From Thysanoteuthis rhombus (taxonomy: Eukaryota; Mollusca; Cephalopoda; Oegopsida; Thysanoteuthidae), in NCBI GenBank assembly GCA_963457665.1, contig OY735224.1:50313311-50377310 (forward strand): DNA of 64,000 nucleotides, read 5' to 3'. The first letter of the stretch is position 1. Each line of letters begins with the position of its first letter. The position numbers and the translations under genes were made by a program. The notes under the pieces were generated by a model. The model searched no databases, was not told where the DNA came from, and saw only the letters and a list, made by a program, of their open reading frames with translations. Shown here piece by piece: positions 24,632-37,100 of this stretch.

Positions 24632-24833
24632 GTTCCAAAACACTGATCTAATGTCTGATCTCTATATGTTTTACGAAATCCCAGACAACGATTACGATTC
24701 TCACGATCCAGTTGTCTATGGGTGAGATGCTCAGGATTCCAAATTGAAGACAATTAAGCCGGAAAATTCAAAACTCCCTGACAAGGAGTGCTACGCAAAA
24801 CTGATTGAACCGTTCCACCTAAAGAAAAAATAA
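24632..24833 (+). pseudogene. Exon-like ORF X1, copy B
   Basis: The acceptor AG is at 24630-24631 behind TTTTCCGATTTTTCAAC. The frame stays open back to the acceptor (FQNTDL before MSDLYMFYEIPDNDYDS), has one in-frame TGA at 24723-24725 (codon 25 from the ATG), then runs to LIEPFHLKKK and TAA at 24831-24833. An AT-rich AATAAA-bearing segment follows near 24930. Shape and signals fit a decayed 3'-terminal exon. Protein not recognised. Confidence 0.45.
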
Positions 24834-25003
24834 GTATTGAATAACACAAAACAGAATTATTCGCATCAATAGATGTTTTCATTGTTTATGAAATTATTTT
24901 TTTGATAATAACATGAACGACATGGTAAAATAAAAAATATATTTATTTAACTAAAATGCGACATATTTGAAGCAATAACATGTTTCCAGCAACGTTCTCA
25001 TGA

Positions 25004-25119
25004 TTACCACTGTTGGACTTCCCACCAAAATTCTCTGAGCCTCAGAATGTGCTCGAAACCCTCTTTGTGGGTTGTCGGTCACTGAATTCTTTACTATTTA
25101 CAACCAGTTTTAGCCTCCC
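25004..25119 (-). pseudogene. Exon-like ORF X2, copy B
   Basis: Minus-strand reading RLKLVVNSKEFSD, then a 1-nt deletion relative to other copies in the PTSK region, then EHILRLREFWWEVQQW and TAA at 25006-25004. It converges on X1, stop to stop, with about 170 bp between. Confidence 0.45.
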
Positions 25120-25139
25120 TTGAATTATTTTTTGAATCA

Positions 25140-28100
25140 AGTTTTGAGTTGAAAATAATCTGTCAGACTTTATTTTGTTCCCACAAAGCCATTAACGCTG
25201 ATATTCACAATGGTCTCTTCAAGACTCTTTTCCTTTCCAGGAGGAAGCCAGTGAAATTGAACCTGAAAATAGTCTGTGACACATTATTTGGTATCCAGGA
25301 AGCCTTATAGACTGAAATCCAAAATAGTCTATTCGAGACTCTTTCTGTTTCCGGGAGAAAGCAAATGAAATTAAACCTGAAAATAGTCTGTTAGACTCCA
25401 TTTTGTATCCCGTAAGCCTTTTAGATTGAAATTCACAATTATCTCTTCGAGATGCTTTTCATTTCTGGGAGGAAACTAGTGAAATTGAACCTGAAAATAG
25501 TCTGTGAGACTTTAATTTGTTTCCAGGGGGCTTTTGAGACTGAAATTCACAATGGTCTCTTCAGCACTCTTTTTGTTTTCAGGAGGAAGCCAGTGAAAAT
25601 AGTCTATGACACTTTATTTCATTTTTAGGAAGTCTATGAGACAGAAATTCACAATTGTCCTTTAGAGTCTCTTTTTCTTTTCGGGAGGAAAACAGTGAAA
25701 TTGAACCTGAAAATAGTCTGTGAGACTCTATTTTGTTTTTGGGAAGTCTATGAGACTGAAAATTCACTAAGGTTTTGTCAATACTCTTTTTGTTTTGGAG
25801 AGGAAGCCAGTGAAATTGAACCTTGAAATAGTCTGCTGGACTTTATTTTGTTCCAAGGAATCCTTTTAGACTGAAATTCACAATTGTCTACTCAAGACAT
25901 TTTTTGTTTTTGGGAGGAAGCAAGTGAAATTGAACCTGAAAATAGTCTTTAAGACTTTATTTTGTTCCCAGGAAGCCTTTAAGACTAAAATTCACAATTG
26001 TCTCTTCAAAACACTTTTTGTTCCTGGGAGGAAAACAGTGAAACTGAACCTGAAAATAGTCTGTGAGACTTTATTTAGTTTCCAGGGAGCCTTTTAGACT
26101 AAAATTCACAATTGTCCATTAGGGACTCTTTTTGTTTTCGGGAGGAAAACAATGAAATTGAATCTGAAAATAGTCTGTGAGAATTAATTTAGTTTCCAGG
26201 AAACCTTTTCGACTAAAATGCACAATTGTCCATTAGGGACTCTTTTTGTTTTCGGGAGGAAAACAGTGAAATTGAACCAGAAAATAGTCTGCGAGACTTT
26301 ATTTATTTTCCAAGAAGCCTTCTGGACTAAAATTCACAACTGTCCTTCAGGGACTCTTTTTGTTTTCGGGAGGAAAACAGTGAAATTGAACCTGAAAATA
26401 GTCTGCGAGACTTTATTTATTTTCCAGGAAGCCTTCTAGACTAAAATTCACAACTGTCCTTTAGGGACTGTTTTTGTTTTCGGGAGGAAAACAGTGAAAT
26501 TGAACATGAAAATAGTCTATGAGACTACATTTAGTTTCCAGGAAGCCTTTTAGTCTAAAATTCACAATCGTCCTTTAGAGTCTTTTTTTGTTTTCTGGAG
26601 GAAAACAGTGAAATTGAACCTGAAAATAGTCCGTGAGACTTTATTTAGTTTCCAGGAAGCCTTCTGGACTAAAATTCACAATTGTCCATTAGGAACACTT
26701 TTTGTTTTCTGGAGGAAAACAGTGAAATTGAACCTGAAAATAGTCCGTTAGACTTTATTTAGTTTCCAGGAAGCCTTTTAGTCTAAAATTCACAATCGTC
26801 CTTTAGGGACTCTAATTGTCTTCGCGGGGAAAACAGTGAAATTGAACCTGAAAATAGTCTGTTAGACTTTATTTAGTTTCCACGAAGCCATTTTAACTAA
26901 AATTCACGATTGTCCTTTAGGGACACTTTTTGTTTTTAGGAGGAAAACAGTAAAATACAACCTGAAAATAGTTGTGAAACTTTATATTGTCTCCAAGAAG
27001 CCATTTAGATTAAAATTCACGATTGTCCATTAAGGATTCTTTTCTATTTCGGGAGGAAAACAGTGAAATTGAACCTGAAAATAGTCTGTGAGACTTTATT
27101 TAGTTTCCAGGAAGCCTTTCAGGCTCAAATTCACAATTGTCCATTAGGGACACTTTTCGTTTTCGGGAGGAAAACAGTAAAACACAACCTGAAAATAGTC
27201 TGTTAGACTTTATTTAGATTCCAGGAAGCCTTTCAGACTCAAATGCACAATCGTCCTTCAGTGACCCTTTTTGTTTTCGGGGGGAAAACAGTGAAATTGA
27301 ACCCGAAAATAGTCTATGAGACTTTATTCAGTTTCTAGGAAGTCTTTCCGACTAAAATTCACAATTGTCCTTTAGGGACTCTTTTTGTTTTCGGGAGGAA
27401 AACAGTGAAATTGAACCTGAAAATAGTCTATGAGACTTTATTTATTTTCCAGGAAGCCTTCTGGACTAAAATTCACAACTGTCCATTAGGGACTCTTTCG
27501 TTTTTGGGAGGAAAACAGTGAAATTGAACCTGAAAATAGTCTGTGATACTTTATTTAGTTTCCAGGAAACCTTTTAGACTAAAATGCACGATTGTCCATT
27601 AGAGACTCTTTTTGTTTTCGGGAGGAAAACAGTGAAATTGAACCTGAAAATAGTCTGTTTGACTTTATTTAGTTTCCAAGAAGCCTTCTGGACTAAAATT
27701 CACAACTGTCCTTTAGGGACTCTTTTTGTTTTCGGGAGGAAAACAGTGAAATGGAACGTGAAAATAGTCTATGAGACTACATTTAGTTTCCAGGAAGCCT
27801 TTCAGACTGAAATTCACAACTGTCCTTTAGGGACTCTTTTTGTTTTCGGGAGGAAAACAGTGAAATTGAACCTGAAAATAGTCTGCGAGACTTTATTTAT
27901 TTTCCAAGAAGACTTCTGGACTAAAATTCACAACTGTCCTTTAGGGACTCTTTTTGTTTTCGGGAGGAAAACAGTGAAATGGAACGTGAAAATAGTCTAT
28001 GAGACTACATTTAGTTTCCAGGAAGCCTTTCAGACTGAAATTCACAACTGTCCTTTAGGGACTCTTTTTGTTTTCGGGAGGAAAACAGTGAAATTGAACC

Positions 28101-31100
28101 TGAAAATAGTCTGTGAGACTACATTTAGTTTCCAGGAAGCCTTTCAGACTCTAATTCACAATTGTCCACTAGGGACTCTTTTTGTTTTCGGGAGGAAAAC
28201 ACCGAAATTGAACCTGAAAATAGTCTGTGAGACTTTATTTAGTTTCCAGGAAGCCTTTTAGACTAAAATTCACGATTGTCCTTCAGGGACTCTTTCTGTT
28301 TTCGGGAGGAAAACAGTGAAATTGAACCTGAAAATAGTCTGTTAGACTTTATTTAGTTTCCAGGAAGCGTTTCAGACTCAAATTCACAATTGTCCATTAG
28401 GGACACTTTTTGTTTCGGGAGGAAAACAGTGAAATTGAACCTGAAAATAGTCTGTTAGACTTTATTTAGTTTCCAGGAAGCCTTTCAGACTCAAATGCAC
28501 AATCGTCCTTCAGTGACTCTTTTTGTTTTCGGGAGGAAAACAGTGAAATTGAACCCGAAAATAGTCCATGAGACTTTATTCAGTTTCTAGGAAGTCTTTC
28601 CGACTAAAATTCACAATTGTCCTTTAGGGACTCTTTTTGTTTTCGGGAGGAAAACAGTGAAATTGAACCTGAAAATAGTCTGCGAGACTTTATTTATTTT
28701 CCAAGAAGACTTCTGGACTAAAATTCACAACTGTCCTTTAGGGACTCTTTTTGTTTTCGGGAGGAAAACAGTGAAATGGAACGTGAAAATAGTCTATGAG
28801 ACTACATTTAGTTTCCAGGAAGCCTTTCAGACTGAAATTCACAACTGTCCTTTAGGGACTCTTTTTGTTTTCGGGAGGAAAACAGTGAAATTGAACCTGA
28901 AAATAGTCTGTGAGACTACATTTAGTTTCCAAGAAGCCTTCTGGACTAAAATTCACAACTGTCCTTTAGGGACTCTTTTTGTTTTCGGGAGGAAAACAGT
29001 GAAATGGAACCTGAAAATAGTCTATGAGACTACATTTAGTTTCCAGGAAGCCTTTCAGACTGAAATTTACAACTGTCCTTTAGGGACTCTTTTTGTTTTC
29101 GGGAGGAAAACAGTGAAATTGAACCTGAAAATAGTCTGTGAGACTACATTTAGTTTTCAGGAAGCCTTTCAGACTCTAATTCACAATTGTCCACTAGGGA
29201 CTCTTTTTGTTTTCGGGAGGAAAACAGTAAAACACAACCTGAAAATAGTCTGTTAGACTTTATTTAGATTCCAGGAAGCCTTTCAGACTCTAATTCACAA
29301 TTGTCCACTAGGGACTCTTTTTGTTTTCGGGAGGAAAACAGTGAAATTGAACCTGAAAATAGTCTGTGAGACTTTATTTAGTTTCCAGGAAGCCTTTTAG
29401 ACTAAAATTCACGATTGTCCTTCGGGGACTCTTTTTGTTTTCGGGAGGAAAACTGTGAAATTGAACCTGAAAATAGTCTGTTAGACTTTATTTAGTTTTC
29501 AGGAAGCCTTTCAGACTCAAATGCACAATCGTCCTTCAGTGACTCTTTTTGTTTTCGGGAGGAAAACAGTGAAATTGAACCTGAAAATAGTCTGTGAGAC
29601 TTTATTTAGTTTCCATGAAGCCTTTTAGACTGAAATTCACAATTGTCCTTCAGGGACACTTTTCGTTTTCGGGAGGAAAACAGTAAAACACAACCTGAAA
29701 ATAGTCTGTTAGACTTTATTTAGATTCCAGGAAGCCTTTCAGACTCAAATGCACAATCGTCCTTCAGTGACCCTTTTTGTTTTCGGGGGGAAAACAGTGA
29801 AATTGAACCCGAAAATAGTCTATGAGACTTTATTCAGTTTCTAGGAAGTCTTTCCGACTAAAATTCACAATTGTCCTTTAGGGACTCTTTTTGTTTTCGG
29901 GAGGAAAACAGTGAAATTGAACCTGAAAATAGTCTATGAGACTTTATTTATTTTCCAGGAAGCCTTCTGGACTAAAATTCACAACTGTCCTTTAGGGACT
30001 CTTTCGTTTTTGGGAGGAAAACAGTGAAATTGAACCTGAAAATAGTCTGTGATACTTTATTTAGTTTCCAGGAAGCCTTTTAGACTAAAATGCACAATTG
30101 TCCATTAGGGACTCTTTTTGTTTTCGGGAGGAAAACAGTGAAATTGAACCTGAAAATAGTCTGCGAGACTTTATTTATTTTCCAAGAAGCCTTCTGGACT
30201 AAAATTCACAACTGTCCTTTAGGGACTCTTTTTGTTTTCGGGAGGAAAACAGTGAAATGGAACCTGAAAATAGTCTATGAGACTACATTTAGTTTCCAGG
30301 GAGCCTTTCAGACTGAAATTCACAACTGTCCTTCAGGGACTCTTTTTGTTTTCGGGAGGAAAACAGTGAAATTTAACCTGAAAATAGTCTGTGAGACTAC
30401 ATTTAGTTTCCAGGAAGCCTTTCAGACTCTAATTCACAATTGTCCTTTAGGGACTCTTTTCGTTTTCGGGAGGAAAACAGTGAAATTGAACCTAAAAATA
30501 GTCCATTAGACTTTATTCAGTTCCCAGGAAGCCATTTATATTAAAATTCACTATTGTCCATTAGGGACTCTTTTTGTTTTCGGGAGGAAAACAGTGAAAT
30601 TGAACCTGAAAATAGTCTGTGAGACTTTATTTAGTTTCCAGGAAGCCTTTTAGACTAAAATTCACAATTGTCCTTTAGGGACTCTTTTTGTTTTCGGGAG
30701 GAAAACTGTGAAATTGAACCTGAAAATAGTCTGTGAGACTTTATTTAGTTTCCATGAAGCCTTTTAGACTGAAATTCACAATTGTCCTTTAGGGACTCTT
30801 TTTGTTTTCGGGAGGAAGACAGTCAAATACAACCTGAAAATAGTCTGTGAGACTACATTTAGTTTCCAGGAAGCCTTTCAGACTGAAATTCATAATTGTC
30901 CTTTAGGGACTTTTTTTGTTTTCGGGAGGAAAACAGTGAAATTGAACCTGAAAATAGTCTGTGAGACTTTATTTTGTTTTCAGGAAGCCTTTGAAAATGA
31001 TATTCACGATGGTTTTTCTCAAGACTCTTTCTGTTTTCGGGAGGAAAACAGTGAAATTGAACCTCAAAATCGTCTGTGACTTTTTATTTTTTGTCTAAGA

Positions 31101-34100
31101 AGCCTTGAAGACTTAAATTCACAATGGTGTCTTCAAGCCTCTTTTGTTTTCAAGAAGAAGCCAGTGAAATCGAACGTGAAAATCGTCTGTGAGACTTTAT
31201 TTTGTTTATGGTAAGTATATGAGACTAAAATTTACAATGGTGTCTTCAAGACTCTTTCTGATACCGGGAGGAAGCCCGTAAAATTGTACCTGAAAATATT
31301 TAGTTAGATTTTAATTTTTTCCCAGGAAGCTTTCAAGACTGATATTCACATAGGTCACTTCAAGACTGTTTCTGTTTTTCGGGAGGAAGCCAGTGAAATT
31401 GAAACTGAAAATAGTCTGGGAGACTTTTTATCGTTTTTGGGTAGTCTTTGAGACTGAAATTCACAATGGTTTTTTCAAGACTCTTTTCGTTTCTGGGATG
31501 AAGCCAGTGATAAAAATCTGGAGATAGTCGGTGAGATCTTATTTTGATTCCCGGAAGCCTTTACCACCGATATTCACGATGTTCTCTTCAAGACTCTTTT
31601 TGTTTTCGGAAAGGAGCCTGTGAAATTGAACGTTGAAATAAATTATGAAAATTTATTTTGTTTTCAAAAAGCCTATAAATTGAAATTCACAATTGTCCCT
31701 TCAAGACTCTTTTTGTTTTGGGAGGAAGCCAGTGAAATTGGAACTGAAAATAGAGTCTGAGAATTTATTTTGTATCCAGGAAGCCTTTAAGAATGATATT
31801 CTCAATGGTCTTTTCAAAACACTTTTTAGTTTCGGGAACGAAGCTTGTGAAATCAAACCTGAAAATAGTTTGTGAGACTACATTGTTCACTGAGAGCCTT
31901 TAGGACTGAGGTTCACAATGATCTCTTCGAAACTTTTTTCGTTCCCAGGAGGGAACCCAAGAAATTGAACCAGAAAATAGTCTGTGAGACTTTATTCCGT
32001 TTATGGGAAGTGTATGAGACTTAAATTCACAAAAGTCTCTTCAAGATTCTTTCTGTTACCGGGAGGAAGCCCGTAAAATTGTACCTAAAAATATTCAGTT
32101 AGATTTTTTTTTTTTCCCAGGAAGCTTTCAAGACTGATATTCACATAGGTCACCTCAACACTCTTTTTGTTTTCGGGAGGAAGCCAATTAAGTTGAAACT
32201 AAAAATAGTCTGTGAGACTTTATCTCGTTTTTGTGTAGTTTGAGAGACTGAAATTCACAATCGTGTCTTCAAAACTCTTTTCGTTTCCAGGGGGATGCCC
32301 ATGAAATTGTACCTGAAAATATTCTGTGGGACTTTATTTCGTTTTTGGGAAGTTTATGAGATTGATATCCACAATGGTCTCTCCAAGACTCTTTTCGTTT
32401 CTGGGAGGAAACCAGTGAAATTGAACCTGAAAATAGTCTGTGAGACTTTATTTTGTTCCCAGGAAGCCTTTAAGACTAATTCTTTCAATGGTTTATTCAA
32501 GACTCTTTTCGTTTCCGGGATGAAACCAGTGAAATTGAACCAGGATATAGTCCGTGAGACTTTAATTTGTTTCCATGTAGCTTTTAGAGATGAAATTCTG
32601 TATGGTCTCTCCGAAACACTATTCGTTTTGGGGAGGAAGCCAGTAAAATCGAATTCAAAAATAGTCTGTGATACTTTATCTTGTTTCCAGGAAGCCTTTG
32701 AAATCGATATTCACGATAGTGTTCTCAAGACTCTTTCTGTTTCCAGGAGGAAACCAGTGAAATTGAGCCTGAAAAAAGTCTTTGAGACTTTATTTTGTTT
32801 CCGGGAAGCCTTTAAGCCTGAAATTCACTATGATCTCTTCGAGACTCTATTTGTTTTCGGGAGGAAAACAGTGAAATTGAACCTGAAAATAGTCTGTGAG
32901 ACTTTATTTTGTTTCAAGGAAGCCTTGGAGACTGAAATTCACAATTGTTCCTTCGAAACTCTTTTTGTTTTTTTGAGGAAGCCAGTGAAATTAAACCTGG
33001 AAAAAGTCTGTGAGACTTTATTTTGTTTCCAGGAAGCCTTGGAGACTGAAATTGACAATTGTTCCTTTGTAACACTTTTTGTTTTTTTGAAGAAACCAGT
33101 GAAATTGAACCTGGAAAAAGTCTGTGAGACTTTATTTTCTATCCAGGAAGCCTTTAGGAATGATATTCACAATGGTTTCTTCAAGTCTTTAAGAATGATA
33201 TTCACAATAGTGTCTTCCAGACTCTTTTTGTTTCCAGGAGGAAACCAGTGAAATTGAGTCTGAAAATAGTCTTTGAGACTTTATTTTGTTTCCACGAAGC
33301 CTTTAAGACCGAAATTCACTATGGTCTCTTCGAGACTCTCTTTGTTTTCGGGAGGTAGCCAGTGGAATTTAACCTGAAATTAGTCTGTGAGTCACTATTT
33401 TGTTTCCAGAGAGCTTTTATGACTGATATTCACAATAGTCTCTTTAAGACTCTTTTTCGTTTTCGGGAGGAAGCCAGTGAAATTGAACCAGGATATAGTC
33501 TGTGAGACTTTATTTTGTTTCCATGTAGCTTTTAAGACTGAAATTCACTATGGTCTCTTCGAGACTCTTTTCGTTTTGGGTAGAAAGCCAGTGAAATAGT
33601 ACTTGAAAATAGTCTTTGAGACTTTATTTTGTTTCCACGAAGCCTTTAAGACTGAAATTCACAATTGTTCCTTCAAAACTCTATTTGTTTTTTTGAGGAA
33701 GCCAGTGAAATTGAACCTGGAAATAGTCTGTGAGACTTTATTTTCTTTCCAGGAAGCCTTTAGGAATGATATTCACAATGGTCTCTTCAATACTGTTTTT
33801 TGTTTCCGGGAGGAAGCCAGTGGAATTTAACCTGAAATTAGTCTTTGAGACATTATTTTGTTTCCAGAGAGCTTTTATGACTGATATTCACAATAGTCTC
33901 TTCAAGAATCTTTTCATTTTCGGGAGGAAAACAGTGAAATTGAACCAGGAAATAATCTGTGAGACTTTATTTTGTTTCCATGTAGCTTTTAAGACTGAAA
34001 TTCACTATGGTCTCTGCGAGACTCTTTTCGTTTTGGGGAGGAAGCCAGTGAAATTGTACTTGAAAATAGTCTTTGAGACTTTATCTTGTTTCCGGGAAGC

Positions 34101-37100
34101 CTTTAAGAATGATATTCACAATAGTGTCTTCAAGACTCTTTTTGTTTCCGGGAGGAAACCAGTGAAATTGAGTCTGAAAATAGTCTTTGAGACTTTATTT
34201 TGTTTCCACAAAGCCTTTAAGACCGAAATTCACTATGGTCTTTTCGAGACTCTCTTTGTTTTCGGGAGGTAGCCAGTGGAATTTAACCTGAAATTAGTCT
34301 GTGAGTCACTATTTTGTTTCCAGAGAGCTTTTATGACTGACATTCACAATAGTCTCTTTAAGACTCTTTTTCGTTTTCGGGAGGAAGCCAGTGAAATTGA
34401 ACCAGGATATAGTCTGTGAGACTTTATTTTGTTTCCATGTAGCTTTTAAGACTGAAATTCACTATGGTCTCTTCGAGACTTTTTTCGTTTTGGGGAGGAA
34501 GCCAGTGAAATAGTACTTGAAAATAGTCTTTGAGACTTTATTTTGTTTCCAGGAAGCCTTTAAGAATGATATTCACAATAGTGTCTTCAAGACTCTTTTT
34601 GTTTCCGGGAGGAAACCAGTGAAATTGAGCCTGAAAATAGTCTTTGATATTTTTTTCGTTTCCACGAAGCCTTTAAGACTGAAATTCACAATTGTTCCTT
34701 CAAAACTCTATTTGTTTTTTTGAGGAAGCCAGTGAAGTTGAACCTGGAAATAGTCTGTGAGACTTTATTTTCTTTCCAGGAAGCCTTTAGGAATGATATT
34801 CACAATGGTCTCTTCAATACTGTCTTTTGTTTCCGGGAGGAAGCCAGTGGAATTTAACCTGAAATTAGTCTTTGAGACATTATTTTGTTTCCAGAGAGCT
34901 TTTATGACTGATATTCACAATAGTCTCTTCAAGAATCTTTTCATTTTCGGGAGGAAAACAGTGAAATTGAACCAGGAAATAATCTGTGAGACTTCATTTT
35001 GTTTCCATGTAGCTTTTAAGACTGAAATTCACTATGGTCTCTGCGAGACTCTTTTCGTTTTGGGGAGGAAGCCAGAGAAATTGTACTTGAAAATAGTCTT
35101 TGAGACTTTATCTTGTTTCCGGGAAGCCTTTAAGAATGATATTCACAATAGTGTCTTCAAGACTCTTTTTGTTTCCGGGAGGAAACCAGTGAAATTGAGC
35201 CTGAAAATAGTCTTTGATATTTTTTTCGTTTCCAGGAAGCCTTTGAGACTGAAATTCACAATTGTCCCTTCGAAACTCTTCCTGTTTTTTTTTGAGGAAG
35301 CCAGTGAAATTGAACCTGGAAATAGTCTGTGAGACTTTATTTCCTTTCAAGGAAGCCTTTAGAAATGATATTCACAATAGTCTCTTCAATAATATCTTCG
35401 TTTCCGGGAGGAAGCCAGTGGAATTTAACCCGAAATTAGTCTGTGAGACATTATCTTGTTTCCAGGAAGCCTTTAAGAATGATATTCATAATAGTGTCTT
35501 CAAGACTTTTTTTGTTTCCGGGAGGAAACCAGTGAAATTGAGTCTGAAAATAGTCTTTGAGACTTCATTTTGTTTCCACAAATCCTTTAAGACTGAAATT
35601 CACTATGGTCTCTTCGAGACTCTCTTTGTTTTCGGGAGGTAGCCAGTGGAATTTAACCTGAAATTAGTCTGTGAGTCACTATTTTGTTTCCAGAGAGCTT
35701 TTATGACTGATATTCACAATAGTCTCTTTAAGACTCTTTTTCGTTTTCGGGAGGAAGCCAGTGAAATTGAACCAGGATATAGTCTGTGAGACTTTATTTT
35801 GTTTCCATGTAGCTTTTAAGACTGAAATTCACTATGGTCTCTTCGAGACTCTTTTCGTTTTGGGGAGGAAGCCAGTGAAATAGTACTTGAAAATAGTCTT
35901 TGAGACTTTATTTTGTTTCCAGGAAGCCTTTAAGAATGATATTCACAATAGTGTCTTCAAGACTCTTTTTGTTTCCGGGAGGAAACCAGTGAAATTGAGC
36001 CTGAAAATAGTCTTTGAGACTTTATTTCGTTTCCACGAAGCCTTTAAGACTGAAATTCACAATTGTTCCTTCAAAACTCTATTTGTTTTTTTGAGGAAGC
36101 CAGTGAAATTGAACCTGGAAATAGTCTGTGAGACTTTATTTTCTTTCCAGGAAGCCTTTAGGAATGATATTCACAATGGTCTCTTCAATACTGTCTTTTG
36201 TTTCCGGGAGGAAGCCAGTGGAATTTAACCTGAAATTAGTCTTTGAGACATTATTTTGTTTCCAGAGAGCTTTCATGACTGATATTCACAATAGTCTCTT
36301 CAAGAATCTTTTCATTTTCGGGAGGAAAACAGTGAAATTGAACCAGGAAATAATCTGTGAGACTTTATTTTGTTTCCATGTAGCTTTTAAGACTGAAATT
36401 CACTATGGTCTCTGCGAGACTCTTTTCGTTTTGGGGAGGAAGCCAGTGAAATTGTACTTGAAAATAGTCTTCGAGACTTTATCTTGTTTCCGGGAAGCCT
36501 TTAAGAATGATATTCACAATAGTGTCTTCAAGACTCTTTTTGTTTCCGGGAGGAAACCAGTGAAATTGAGTCTGAAAATAGTCTTTGAGACTTTATTTTG
36601 TTTCCACAAAGCCTTTAAGACCGAAATTCACTATGGTCTTTTCGAGACTCTCTTTGTTTTCGGGAGGTAGCCAGTGGAATTTAACCTGAAATTAGTCTGT
36701 GAGTCACTATTTTGTTTCCAGAGAGCTTTTATGACTGACATTCACAATAGTCTCTTTAAGACTCTTTTTCGTTTTCGGGAGGAAGCCAGTGAAATTGAAC
36801 CAGGATATAGTCTGTGAGACTTTATTTTGTTTCCATGTAGCTTTTAAGACTGAAATTCACTATGGTCTCTTCGAGACTTTTTTCGTTTTGGGGAGGAAGC
36901 CAGTGAAATAGTACTTGAAAATAGTCTTTGAGACTTTATTTTGTTTCCAGGAAGCCTTTAAGAATGATATTCACAATAGTGTCTTCAAGACTCTTTTTGT
37001 TTCCGGGAGGAAACCAGTGAAATTGAGCCTGAAAATAGTCTTTGATATTTTTTTCGTTTCCACGAAGCCTTTAAGACTGAAATTCACAATTGTTCCTTCA

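Noticed and set aside
32295..33251. 318-codon open frame as a repeat protein
   Set aside because: Follows from a 114-bp unit with one stop-free frame. Neighbouring units are frameshifted, and the ATG comes from a variant unit.
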